Shown in pieces: positions 9,594 to 18,155 of a stretch of 64,000 bases of DNA (its first letter is position 1; the number at the start of each line of letters is the position of its first letter). The stretch covers positions 124,001-188,000 of the forward strand of contig NZ_KB907450.1 of assembly GCF_000382045.1 (NCBI RefSeq), given 5' to 3'. The position numbers were made by a program, and so were the translations under genes. Under the pieces are notes generated by a model that was given only the letters and a program-made list of their open reading frames with translations, ran no database searches and had not been told where the DNA came from. This DNA is from Variovorax atrisoli 110B (GTDB lineage Bacteria; Pseudomonadota; Gammaproteobacteria; Burkholderiales; Burkholderiaceae_C).

Positions 9594-9595
9594 GC

Positions 9596-10558
9596 TCAGA
9601 CTCCCAGATGCTGGCGTGGGTTGAAGGATGAGGTGGCCTGGGCCAGTTGCTCGTAGGCCTTCCGGGCGTCGTCGCTGTCGGCGGGCGGCACCGCGACTTC
9701 GATCAGCAGGTACAGGTCTCCCGGCGTCTTGCCTGCAAGCCCGCGGCCCTTCAGGCGCAGCTTCAGGCCGCTTCGCGCGTTGCGCGGCACGGTCACCTCG
9801 ACCACGCCGCCGGTCGGCGTCGGCACCTGAACCTGCGCGCCCAGCGCGGCCTCGGTGGGCGTGACGGGCAGCGTCATGTACAGGTCGCGCTCCTCCACGC
9901 GGTAGAGCTTGTGCGGGGCGATGCGCACTTCGAGGTACAGGTCGCCCGGCGGCTCGCCTCCGTGGCCGGGCATGCCTTGGCCGGCCAGTCGGATGAACTG
10001 GCCCGGGTGGACGCCTGGCGGGATCTTCACGCTTAGCGTGCGGTTGTTCCACTGCGGGTGGCCCTGCGCGTCGATGGTCTGCGCGCGCAGCGTGATCTCG
10101 CGCTCGGCGCCGTTGAGGGCGTCTTCCAGGGTGATCTCGATCGCCGCATGGTGGTCTTCGCCGCGCGCGCGGAAGTTCTGCCGCGCGGCGCCGCGTCGCT
10201 CGGCCTCGCCGAAGAGCGAAGAGAAGAAGTCGCTGAAGTCGGCATGGTCGGCCGGACCCTGGCGCGGGCCGCGGTGGAACTCGAAGCCTTCGTCCCAGCC
10301 CGGCGGCGGACGGAAGTCGCCCTCGGGGCTGCCGCCGCGTGCGACGCGGTCGGCCAGCGCGTCATAGGCGGCGCGCTTCTCCTTGTCGCCCAGCACGTCC
10401 TTGGCCTCGTTGATGTCGCGCATGCGCTGCTCGGCATCGGCCTCGGTGCTGACGTCGGGGTGGTACTTGCGGGCGAGCTTGCGGTAGGCCTTGCGCACCT
10501 CGTCGTCGGACGCGGTGCGGTCGATGCCCAGTGCGCTGTAGTAGTCCTTGAATTCCAT
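9596..10558 (-). CDS. cbpA: Curved-DNA-binding protein CbpA (DnaJ-class co-chaperone)
   Basis: 320 residues. The J domain fills residues 1-70 with His33-Pro34-Asp35 intact, so it can stimulate DnaK ATPase. A Gly/Phe-containing linker spans about 75-125, followed by two beta-rich substrate-binding domains (IKIPPGVHPGQFIRLAGQG and VTVPRNARSGLKLRLKGRG). It lacks the zinc-finger cysteines of DnaJ proper, which marks it as CbpA/DnaJ type II. ATG 10558 begins the conserved MEFKDYY. It is followed immediately by cbpM. Confidence 0.95.
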   Translation of the reverse strand: MEFKDYYSALGIDRTASDDEVRKAYRKLARKYHPDVSTEADAEQRMRDINEAKDVLGDKEKRAAYDALADRVARGGSPEGDFRPPPGWDEGFEFHRGPRQGPADHADFSDFFSSLFGEAERRGAARQNFRARGEDHHAAIEITLEDALNGAEREITLRAQTIDAQGHPQWNNRTLSVKIPPGVHPGQFIRLAGQGMPGHGGEPPGDLYLEVRIAPHKLYRVEERDLYMTLPVTPTEAALGAQVQVPTPTGGVVEVTVPRNARSGLKLRLKGRGLAGKTPGDLYLLIEVAVPPADSDDARKAYEQLAQATSSFNPRQHLGV

Positions 10559-10617
10559 GGTGCGTGGTGGTTCGTTGGGTGGACGGCATCGAGGTGGGGA
10601 AAGATCCCCGGCAGCTA

Positions 10618-11265
10618 CTAGGCCAGGGCCGCGTCGCCGTCGGCGTGCCGCAGCAGCGGCGTCACGGCCCATATGGGGCCGCGGCGCTCGAAACGCAAGG
10701 GCTGGGCGTTGCCGAGCAGGCCGAGGTCGACGGGCACGCCCAGCAGGGCGGCCAGCGCGTAGAGCGTACCGCCGTGCGCCACCACCAGCACCGGGGCCGG
10801 CAGCCGCAGGGCAGTGTCGATGGCCTCTCGCGTGCGTGCGATGAACTGCGAAAGCGTCTCTCCGCCCTCGGGCTCGCAGGCCCAGTCGATGTTGGCGGAC
10901 GAGGTGCCGATGAGCGCGCCGAAGTTGCGCTCGCGCAGCGTGGCCTGCGCGGCCGGCACCAGCTTGAGCGCGGTGGCCACCGCATAGGCGGTGTCGTTCG
11001 CGCGCCGCGCGTCGCTGCACACCACCGTGCGGATCGGCTCGCCCGCCAGCAGCGTGGCGGCGCGCGCGGCCTGCTGCAGGCCGAGCTCGCTCAGCGGCTC
11101 GTCCACCGCCTGGAAGATGCGCAGCGCGTTGCGGCCGGTCTGCCCATGGCGCAGGAAGTAGAAATGGTCGCAGTCGGGCGAGAGCGGCTGGTCCGCGGCG
11201 ATGCGGATCAGCTGGTCGAGCCCGCTGGGTCGGGTGTGGGCGGGGGTAGCGGTCTGTGTCGACAT
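10618..11265 (-). CDS. Histidine phosphatase (phosphoglycerate-mutase-like)
   Basis: 215 residues of the branch-1 histidine phosphatase superfamily. The phospho-accepting Arg39-His40-Gly sits in FYFLRHGQTGRN, an acid/base Glu region in RERNFGALIG and the second histidine in VVAHGGTLYAL. The residues that define glycolytic dPGM are not obvious, so it is more likely a broad phosphatase or a CobC/GpmB-like enzyme. It starts 23 bases after the acylase gene ends and is probably cotranscribed with it. Substrate unknown. Confidence 0.85.
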   Translation of the reverse strand: MSTQTATPAHTRPSGLDQLIRIAADQPLSPDCDHFYFLRHGQTGRNALRIFQAVDEPLSELGLQQAARAATLLAGEPIRTVVCSDARRANDTAYAVATALKLVPAAQATLRERNFGALIGTSSANIDWACEPEGGETLSQFIARTREAIDTALRLPAPVLVVAHGGTLYALAALLGVPVDLGLLGNAQPLRFERRGPIWAVTPLLRHADGDAALA

Positions 11266-11288
11266 GGATGGAAGGTGGTATCGATCGG

Positions 11289-13691
11289 TCAGTAAGCGAG
11301 CTGCAGCGGCGCGCCCACGCGCTGCGCCTGCACATCGGCGCGGTGGAAGGGCAGCGGATGCCACTGCTTGGCCGCGAACAGCGGCAGCTGGTCGTAGGCG
11401 CGCGGCGAGGCGGGGTCGCTGCTCTGGCCGTATGTCAGCAGGCCCTGGGCGACGGGGCCGTTGGCGTCGAAGCTCACGACCTGCATGTAGCTGCTGCCGT
11501 AGTTGACGTTGTAGCCCTTCGGGTCGATCAGCGACTGGCCCTGCGACTCCAGCTTGTTGAGCACGCCCTCGAACTCGTCGCCGCCGTGCAGCGCGATCTT
11601 CTGGCCGCGCACCAGGCGCGACTGCGGCACGCCCAGCGGCACGTCGGCCGCGAAGCCGGCGGTGCGCAGGATGCCGACGGCCTCGCCCAGCGCCTTGAAC
11701 ACGGCCTCGCGCGTGACCGGCGTGGCCATGTCGAGCCCGGCCGGCGTCGCCACCGGCTGCGCGGGGTCGAAGGGCAGGCGCCAGACCTTCGGGATGTCCT
11801 TGGCCTTGCGCCAGAACTCGCGGAAGAGCGGTGCGCCCTTCGAGTCGGCGTTGCTGGTGCGGTCCCAGGCTGAGAGCACGCGGCAGCCCAGCGCCTGGTC
11901 GGTGTCGAGCGCGCTGCCGGCGGCGCGGCAGGCTGCCTGCAGGTCGTCCATCACCAGCATGCCAGCGAGGTTCCTGTCGCGGAAGATCACGCTGCGCAGC
12001 TCGGCCGCGCCCATGCGGTTGCCGGGCAGGCCGTCGGTGCCCGCCAGGCGGCTGCGGATCTCCAGGATGCCGCTGCGCGTGCGCAGCCGCTGGGGCACGC
12101 CGACGGGGCCCACCAGCGGCGAGATGCCCGCCGCCGGTGCGACGTCGGGGTTGCTGAGCCAGAAGCTGTCGTTGCTGTTCTGCACGTAGTCGGGCGTGAC
12201 GAGCACCGGCATGCGTGCCGGCGCGATGATGCCGGGCGCGGCGGCGGCGCTGTCGCGGTTCCAGGCGCAGGCGCTGCGCGAGCCGTCGAGCACCGCCAGA
12301 CCGGCCGCGTTGAGCAGCGCCGCGGCGGCGGGCGAGGGCGCGCAGCTCCTGAGCATCTCGGCCGACACGTCGGGCACCACCGACAGGTCTGCGTACATCG
12401 CGTTGCCGTCGCGGTCGGCGGCGATGGTGTTGATCCACGGCATGCCCTGGTTGCCCATGGCGGCGCGCAGCTCGGTGACGTTGCGCGCCAGCGCCATCTT
12501 CATCCACGCGTCGGCCGATCGCACGTTGAGCGTGTTGGCGTCGCGGATGGCGTAGGCCTTCTGCGCGGTCCAGCCCAGGCCGGCGCGCGGCAGCGAGATC
12601 ACCGGGCCCCAGTCGGTGGAATAGAAGGTGTGCTGTGCCTGGGGCGCGCTGCCGCCCGTTGCGGCGGCGGGCAGGGTCACGGTGCGCGCGAGCATCTTGC
12701 GCGGCTGCCCGTCGACCAGGTACGTGGTCGGATCGGCGGGGTCGAGCTTCAGTTCGTAGAGCGTGAAGCGCTTGCCGGTCGAGACGGTATGGGTCCAGGC
12801 CACGTCCTTGTTGAAGCCGATCGCCACCACGGGGCTCAGGCCGCCGGTCGCGCCCATCACGTCGAGCTTGCCGGGGATGGTCAGGTGCATCTGCCAGAAG
12901 CGGTTGGTGCCGTTCCACGGGAAGTGCGGATTGCCCAGCAGCAGGCCGCTGCCGTCCGGCGTGGCGTTGCGCCCGAAGGCCCAGCCGTTGGAGCCGAGCT
13001 CGCCGCCCTCGGGGTTGGCGTTGAAGCTGTGGCGGCCGATCTCGGCGACGGCTTCCTTCAGTTCGACCGGCGCGGCGCCGGTCTTCGCTCCGGGCGCGGG
13101 CGGCACTGCGGCCAGCACGGCGCCGGCCAGTGCGCCCAGGCCGCCCTGGATCATCGACATCTCGGTGGCGCGCGACAGGTCGGCGGCCGTCATCGGGCGC
13201 ACCCAGGGCTTGCCGCGGCAGGCTTCGGGCAGGCCATTGTGGCCGGCGTCCTGCAGGTAGCGGTTGTAGCCGGCCACGTAGCCGCGCAACGCGGCCTGCA
13301 CCTCGGGGCTGGTGGTGGCGCCCGCGCGTGCCAGCGCGGCGTCGTCCATGTGATAGCGGATGAACAGGTCGATCTGCGCGTTCGGCGCGCGGCCCAGGCC
13401 CAGCTCGCCGGTGTTCTGCGCGCCGAGGAACTGCGAGCGCTCGCCGCGCAGCGTGAGCAGGTGCTCGGCCGTCTGGCAGACGTTGTCCTGCGCATGCGCG
13501 TAGGCGCTGCCGTAGGCCAGGCCCTCGTAGTCGGGCGCGGTGATGTGCGCGATGCCGAAGGTGGTGCGCTCGATGGTCACGCTGCGCCCGCCGGGCGGCG
13601 GCGTGCTCGCGCAGGCGGTAAGCAGGGCGGCCAGGCCCAGCGAAAGGGCCGTGAGCGGAAACCGGGAGGGCGTTGCGTTCTTCGATGTCAT
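11289..13691 (-). CDS. Penicillin-acylase-family Ntn hydrolase, lipoprotein form (acyl-homoserine-lactone acylase-like)
   Basis: 800 residues from ATG 13691. A signal peptide ends in the lipobox LTAC (Cys27), predicting lipid anchoring. The precursor has the Ntn plan: an alpha part at about 28-233, then autocatalytic cleavage before Ser234 in GELGSNGWAFG, which becomes the nucleophile of the beta chain. WAHTHT-like and NxxW stretches typical of the family follow (DVAWTHTVSTGKR). Members hydrolyse amide-linked acyl groups, including AHLs (PvdQ, QuiP, AAC) and penicillin G. The substrate cannot be fixed here. Confidence 0.88.
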   Translation of the reverse strand: MTSKNATPSRFPLTALSLGLAALLTACASTPPPGGRSVTIERTTFGIAHITAPDYEGLAYGSAYAHAQDNVCQTAEHLLTLRGERSQFLGAQNTGELGLGRAPNAQIDLFIRYHMDDAALARAGATTSPEVQAALRGYVAGYNRYLQDAGHNGLPEACRGKPWVRPMTAADLSRATEMSMIQGGLGALAGAVLAAVPPAPGAKTGAAPVELKEAVAEIGRHSFNANPEGGELGSNGWAFGRNATPDGSGLLLGNPHFPWNGTNRFWQMHLTIPGKLDVMGATGGLSPVVAIGFNKDVAWTHTVSTGKRFTLYELKLDPADPTTYLVDGQPRKMLARTVTLPAAATGGSAPQAQHTFYSTDWGPVISLPRAGLGWTAQKAYAIRDANTLNVRSADAWMKMALARNVTELRAAMGNQGMPWINTIAADRDGNAMYADLSVVPDVSAEMLRSCAPSPAAAALLNAAGLAVLDGSRSACAWNRDSAAAAPGIIAPARMPVLVTPDYVQNSNDSFWLSNPDVAPAAGISPLVGPVGVPQRLRTRSGILEIRSRLAGTDGLPGNRMGAAELRSVIFRDRNLAGMLVMDDLQAACRAAGSALDTDQALGCRVLSAWDRTSNADSKGAPLFREFWRKAKDIPKVWRLPFDPAQPVATPAGLDMATPVTREAVFKALGEAVGILRTAGFAADVPLGVPQSRLVRGQKIALHGGDEFEGVLNKLESQGQSLIDPKGYNVNYGSSYMQVVSFDANGPVAQGLLTYGQSSDPASPRAYDQLPLFAAKQWHPLPFHRADVQAQRVGAPLQLAY

Positions 13692-13785
13692 GCGGGCGTC
13701 TCTCTTCTTGGATGGGAACAAGCAAGCCGATTAAAGGACGTGCCTTCGCCGCGCGTTGTCACCAGCGCGGCACGCCGCGCCGGGT

Positions 13786-14367
13786 TCAGCCGAACTTCAT
13801 GCCCTTGGGACGGGCCTGCAGGCGGTGGATGTACGCATCGATCTTCGGGCGGTTCGAGCGGCCGCCGAATGCGCGGTGCCAGATGAACATCGAGCCGATC
13901 ATGACGTCGGCCGCCGTGAACTGTGCCCCGAAGAGGTAGGGGCCGTCGCCCAGCTCGCGTTCGACCGCGTCCTTGGCCGCCTCGAAGTCGGTCCAGCCGC
14001 GCGCGCTGTTGTTGCTGCGGATCTTCAGGATGGCGTCGCCCATCGCGGGCTCGAGCTGCGAGGTCGAATAGACCATCAGCGACAGGTAGCGGCCCCGCTC
14101 GGGCGAGCCGACGGGCGGCGCCAGCCGCTTGCCGGGAAACTTCTCCGCCACGTACATGCAGATCGCCGCGTTCTCGAAGATGCGCGTGCGGCCGTCGACC
14201 AGCGCGGGCAGCTTGCCGGCCGGGTTGATCTTGAGGAACTCTGGCGTCTTGTGCGCCTTATCCCGGATGAGGGTGGGCACGATCTCGTAGTCGACGCCGG
14301 CTTCGTCGAGCATCCACTTCGCCACCTGCGCCCGGCTGTGCGGGTCGAAATACAGCTTCATGGTCAT
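13786..14367 (-). CDS. Glutathione S-transferase family protein
   Basis: 193 residues with a thioredoxin-like N-terminal domain (1-80) and an alpha-helical C-terminal domain (90-185). The cis-proline that contacts glutathione is Pro54 in KLPALVDG. The usual Glu-Ser glutathione-binding pair appears as Glu65-Asn66 in FENAAICMYVAEKF. The C-terminal ADVMIGSMFIWHR region is typical of bacterial GSTs. It lies 34 bases downstream of the phosphatidyltransferase gene and may share its transcript. Physiological substrate unknown. Confidence 0.88.
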   Translation of the reverse strand: MTMKLYFDPHSRAQVAKWMLDEAGVDYEIVPTLIRDKAHKTPEFLKINPAGKLPALVDGRTRIFENAAICMYVAEKFPGKRLAPPVGSPERGRYLSLMVYSTSQLEPAMGDAILKIRSNNSARGWTDFEAAKDAVERELGDGPYLFGAQFTAADVMIGSMFIWHRAFGGRSNRPKIDAYIHRLQARPKGMKFG

Positions 14368-14401
14368 GAGTGTGTCTCCTGCGGCCTCGACGGGCGAACG
14401 G

Positions 14402-15040
14402 TCAGAACTTGGGAATGCGCAGCGTCTTGCTGATCATGAGCGTGCCCGAGAGCGCGAACAGCAGCGCCAGCGGATGCAGCTGCCAGGGCCCGACGACCCA
14501 TGCGCCGCCCCACACGTCGGCGCCGATGCGGCCCTGCCATGCGGCATACGCCAGCACGGCCACCAGCACCACGCTGGTCGGGATGGGCGTGCCCTCGAAG
14601 TACTTCACCTTGTCGGAACCGGCCGAAAGCGTCTCGGCCGTCACGTTGAAGCGGGCGAGCCGGCTCACGCCGCAGCAGACGAAATAGACCAGGATGGCGC
14701 AGTCCCAGCCGCCATCGAGCCCCGCCGCGAAGCCGAGCGCCGCGGGCGCCACGCCGAAGGAGATCACGTCGGCCAGCGAGTCGAGCTCGCGCCCGAGGGC
14801 CGACTGCGTCTGCCGCCAGCGCGCGATGCGGCCGTCGAGCACGTCGAAAACGAAGGCCGTGGGCGCGAGCGCTGCGGCCCACATGAACTGCGCGAGCGAA
14901 TGGCTCGCCATGAAGGCCATCGCCAGGAAGACCGCCCCAACGCCGCACGCCGCATTGCCGAGCGTGAACACGTCGGCGAGGTGGAACTCCCGGATCATCG
15001 AGAAATGCTTGCGGCCCGGCACGGGGGATGGTGTGGTCAT
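14402..15040 (-). CDS. CDP-alcohol phosphatidyltransferase (phosphatidylserine-synthase-like)
   Basis: 212 residues, an integral membrane enzyme with about six hydrophobic segments. The full CDP-alcohol phosphotransferase signature is present: Asp69-Gly70, Ala73-Arg74, Gly83, Asp87 and Asp91 (DGRIAR...GRELDSLAD). These residues coordinate the metal and CDP-diacylglycerol. It should transfer a phosphatidyl group, most likely to serine, in membrane lipid synthesis. It is shorter than the usual Burkholderiales PssA and has a different N-terminus (MIREFHLADVFTLGN), so it may be a second enzyme with another acceptor alcohol. Confidence 0.85.
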   Translation of the reverse strand: MTTPSPVPGRKHFSMIREFHLADVFTLGNAACGVGAVFLAMAFMASHSLAQFMWAAALAPTAFVFDVLDGRIARWRQTQSALGRELDSLADVISFGVAPAALGFAAGLDGGWDCAILVYFVCCGVSRLARFNVTAETLSAGSDKVKYFEGTPIPTSVVLVAVLAYAAWQGRIGADVWGGAWVVGPWQLHPLALLFALSGTLMISKTLRIPKF

Positions 15041-15147
15041 GAAGAGCGAAGGAAGAAATAGGACTGGCTGGCGGCCGATGGACCGCACCTTAACCGAAGC
15101 GGCGGGCGCAGCCTGTAGTCGCGGTCCGACGCGCGGGCGCCACCTGT

Positions 15148-15187
15148 CGGACAGGCCGGGGCAGGCCGGGACAGGGCAGGACAGGCG
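15148..15187. repeat. Degenerate GC-rich tandem repeat
   Basis: About four imperfect units of 9-11 bases built on GGACAGGC / GGGCAGGCC follow each other directly downstream of the amidotransferase stop codon and upstream of the phosphatidyltransferase gene. No T-run and no good stem is formed. It looks like slippage-prone low-complexity sequence. Confidence 0.4.
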
Positions 15188-15188
15188 T

Positions 15189-15932
15189 TCAGGCCTGCCG
15201 GTGCGCCTCGACGATGCGCGCGAAGCGGCCGAGCACGCTGGCGGCCGCATCGGTGTCGACCACGCCATCGCGCAGCGCGGCCGCGTCGGCGCCCTTGGCG
15301 GCCAGCTCGCCGGCCAGCATGCCGATGTAGCCGCGCATGGCGTCGGCGCTGAATTCGGGGTGGAACTGAACGCCCCAGGCGTGCCGGCCGACACGGAAGG
15401 CGTGCACCGGCTCATGGTCGTTGCGGGCCAGCGGCACGGCGCCTTCGGGCAGGCGCAACGCGCTCTGCCAGTGCACCGCATGCGCGGGGAACTGCGCGGG
15501 CAGGCCCTGCAGCAGCGCGTCGGTGGCGGCGGCCTCGCCGAGCGTGACGGTGACGGTGCCGACTTCGGCGCCCTGCGGATGGTCGCCGGCTTCGCCGCCC
15601 AGGGCATGCGCGAGCAGCTGGTGGCCGTAGCAGATGCCCAGCACCGGCGTGTCGCGCGCGACCAGCTGCGCAAGCCAGGCGGCGGTGGCTTCGCTCCAGG
15701 GCTCGCGGTGCGACACCATCGAATGCGAGCCGGTGACCACTGCGCCGGCCACGCCGGCGGGGTCGGGCAGGGCGTCGCCCCGGCGCGGATCGATCACCAG
15801 CAGCGGCAGCGCGTGTTCGCCGAGCCCGTCGGCGATCCAGTGTTCGAAGTCGCCGCCCTGCTGCGCGCGCAGGGCCTCGAAGGTGCTTCCCAGCTTGACG
15901 ATGACGAGGGGACGCGGTCGGGAGATGTCCAT
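15189..15932 (-). CDS. Class I glutamine amidotransferase-like protein
   Basis: 247 residues of the stand-alone GATase1 type, like GuaA-N or YfeJ. The catalytic triad is visible: Cys101 in GICYGHQ, and His191 and Glu193 in VQFHPEF. An oxyanion-loop block, VVTGSHSMV, lies near residue 65. No synthetase domain is fused or adjacent, so the ammonia acceptor is unknown. Some relatives deaminate gamma-glutamyl compounds or serve in glutamine breakdown. It shares the strand with the phosphatidyltransferase but is separated from it by the repeat. Confidence 0.85.
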   Translation of the reverse strand: MDISRPRPLVIVKLGSTFEALRAQQGGDFEHWIADGLGEHALPLLVIDPRRGDALPDPAGVAGAVVTGSHSMVSHREPWSEATAAWLAQLVARDTPVLGICYGHQLLAHALGGEAGDHPQGAEVGTVTVTLGEAAATDALLQGLPAQFPAHAVHWQSALRLPEGAVPLARNDHEPVHAFRVGRHAWGVQFHPEFSADAMRGYIGMLAGELAAKGADAAALRDGVVDTDAAASVLGRFARIVEAHRQA

Positions 15933-15965
15933 TCCGCGATCATGCCGCAGAGCGAAAGCTCGGTT

Positions 15966-16865
15966 TCAGCGGGCGGCTTCCCGGCTGTGCAGCAGGTCCA
16001 TGAAGGCCCGGCTCACCGGCGAGGGCGAGCGGCCCGCCCGCGTCACCAGCCCGATGGGCCGCGACATGACCGGCCTCTGCAGCGGCACCGTCACCAGATC
16101 GTCGTTGTGCGCGAGCTGCAGCGCCAGCCGGGGCAGGGCTGTGATGCCCAGCCCTGCCGCGACCAGCGCGCCCGCGGCAGCCACGCTCGGGTACTCCAGC
16201 GCCGGCACCACCTGCAGCCCGCGCTGCAGGAAGGCCGCGTCTGTGATCGGGCGGATGCTGCTGCGGAACCCACTGGCGATGAAGGGCCGCGTCGCGAACA
16301 CCGACCACGCGACCGAGGCTCGCGACGCGAGCGGGTCGTCGCGCCGGCACAGCAGCATGAACGGGTCGTCGATGAGATGTCGATAGAGCATCGGCTCCTG
16401 CGGCCCGGGACGCACGCTGATGCCGAAGTCGGCCTTGCCTTCGTCCACCGTGGAGCGCACCAGCTCCGCCGGCCCCTCGACGAACGAGAACGCCACCTGC
16501 GGATGGCTGCGGCGGAACTCGGCGATCGCATTGGGCAGCAGGGCCACGCCGGTCGATGGCAGCGCCGCGATGGTCAGGTGCCCGCTGCGCCCCTCCAGGA
16601 ACTGCGACAGCTCGCTGAACGAACTGTTGAAGTTCTCCAGGATGCGCAGTGCGATCGGCAGCAGCTCGCGCCCGGCGGGCGTGAGTTCGACATGCCGCGT
16701 GTCTCGGTCGAAGAGCCGTGCGCCGGCCAGGTCCTCGACGATGCGGATGGTGCGGCTCAATGCCGGCTGCGACACGTGCAGCGCCGATGCGGCGGCGCGG
16801 AAGTTCGAGGTCTTCGCGACCTCGGCGAAGGCCTCCAGCTGCTGCAGCGTGATGTCGACTCGCAA
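15966..16865 (-). CDS. LysR-family transcriptional regulator
   Basis: 299 residues: winged helix-turn-helix at about 15-45 (AKTSNFRAAASALHVSQPALS), linker helix, then the two-lobed effector domain from about 90. The start is TTG 16865, supported by GAGGAAG seven bases before it. It is transcribed divergently from the CoA-transferase operon across 129 bases, so it very likely controls that operon in response to the imported carboxylate or its CoA ester. I could not pick out one convincing T-N11-A operator in the gap. Confidence 0.9.
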   Translation of the reverse strand: MRVDITLQQLEAFAEVAKTSNFRAAASALHVSQPALSRTIRIVEDLAGARLFDRDTRHVELTPAGRELLPIALRILENFNSSFSELSQFLEGRSGHLTIAALPSTGVALLPNAIAEFRRSHPQVAFSFVEGPAELVRSTVDEGKADFGISVRPGPQEPMLYRHLIDDPFMLLCRRDDPLASRASVAWSVFATRPFIASGFRSSIRPITDAAFLQRGLQVVPALEYPSVAAAGALVAAGLGITALPRLALQLAHNDDLVTVPLQRPVMSRPIGLVTRAGRSPSPVSRAFMDLLHSREAAR

Positions 16866-16994
16866 GGCACTTCCTCGGGAATTGATCCGCTCAAGTTATC
16901 ACAGATATAGAAACATTCGTCTTCCCAGATCAGTGAGCGGAGGCCAGACTTCGAGCCATCTACAACGGAGACAACCCCCTGCGGGGCACGAGTC

Positions 16995-18155
16995 ATGCAA
17001 GGAATTCTGGAAGGCATCCGGGTGCTCGAACTCGGACAGGTGCTGGCCGGCCCGTTCGCCGGCGCCATCCTCGCGGACCTTGGCGCCGACGTGGTGAAGC
17101 TCGAACGCATCGAAGGCGGCGACGACGCGCGCCACATGGGCCCGGCGTTCCGGCACGGCGACGCGCTCAACTTTCACGTGTTCAACCGCGGCAAGAAGTC
17201 GGTGGCCATCGATCTCAAGAGTGCCGAGGGCATGGCCGTGTTCGAGCGGCTCGCAGGGGAGGCCGACATCCTCATCCACAACCTGCGCCCGGGCGTCACC
17301 GAGTCGATGGGCATCGACGGGCCATCGCTGTGCGCGCGCCATCCGCGCCTCGTCTACTGCGGCATTTCCGCCTTCGGCCATACCGGGCCGCTCGCAATCC
17401 AGCCGGGCTACGAGCCGCTCATCCAGGCCTTCAGCGGCCTGTCGAGCATCAACGGCGGACCGGACGACCCGCCCATGCGCACCGGTGCCTCGGTGTGCGA
17501 CCAGGGCACCGGCATGTGGGCGGTGATCGGCGCACTGGCGCTGCTGCAGCGGCGCCATGTCACAGGCAGGGGCGGCGTGGTGAGTGCCTCGCTGCTGGAG
17601 ACCGCGCTGGTCTGGACCGGCCAGAAGTCCGACGCCTATGCCAACGAGGGCCGCCAGCCCGATCGCCATCGCTCGGGCCACCCAGGCTTCGTGCCCTACG
17701 AGGCTTTCGACACCGCCGACGCGCCGCTGCTGGTGTGCTGCGGGAACGACCGGCTCTTCGCCAAGTTCGCGCACGAGCTCGGCCGCGACGACTGGATCGC
17801 CGACGAGTGTTTCGCCACCAACCGCATGCGGCTGCGCCACAAGGCCGAACTGCTCGCACAGATCGGGGCGCTGCTGCGCGCAAGCACCCGCGACGAGTGG
17901 AGCGCGCGTTTCGCCGCGGCCGGCGTGCCCTGCGCGCCGGTGCACACGCTGCCCGAGGCCATCGCGCATCCGCAAGTCGAGGCGCTCGGCATGCTGCAGG
18001 GCGTGCCGGGAGAAGACTTCAGGCTCACCGCGCTGCCGTTGTCGATCGATGGCCAGCGGCCGTCGCACCGCTCGGTCGCGCCGCGGCTGGGCCAGCACAA
18101 TGCGGAATTCGGCGCGCCCGCCGTGCCGTCGAAGGAAGGGAGCACGCATGCCTGA
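16995..18155 (+). CDS. Family III CoA-transferase (CaiB/BaiF type)
   Basis: 386 residues. Family III enzymes move CoA between carboxylates through an aspartyl-CoA thioester; the expected Asp169 is present at the same number as in formyl-CoA transferase (CDQGTGMWA). Other family blocks are VLELGQVLAGPFAG, LADLGADVVKLE, RGKKSVAIDLK and NLRPGV. It is first in an operon with the lyase, overlapping it by eight bases, so it probably activates a dicarboxylate or hydroxy acid to the CoA ester that the lyase then cleaves. Confidence 0.92.
   Translation: MQGILEGIRVLELGQVLAGPFAGAILADLGADVVKLERIEGGDDARHMGPAFRHGDALNFHVFNRGKKSVAIDLKSAEGMAVFERLAGEADILIHNLRPGVTESMGIDGPSLCARHPRLVYCGISAFGHTGPLAIQPGYEPLIQAFSGLSSINGGPDDPPMRTGASVCDQGTGMWAVIGALALLQRRHVTGRGGVVSASLLETALVWTGQKSDAYANEGRQPDRHRSGHPGFVPYEAFDTADAPLLVCCGNDRLFAKFAHELGRDDWIADECFATNRMRLRHKAELLAQIGALLRASTRDEWSARFAAAGVPCAPVHTLPEAIAHPQVEALGMLQGVPGEDFRLTALPLSIDGQRPSHRSVAPRLGQHNAEFGAPAVPSKEGSTHA

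Noticed and set aside
14402..15040. Naming this gene pssA outright
   Set aside because: The signature is generic to CDP-alcohol transferases and the length and N-terminus differ from usual Burkholderiales PssA.
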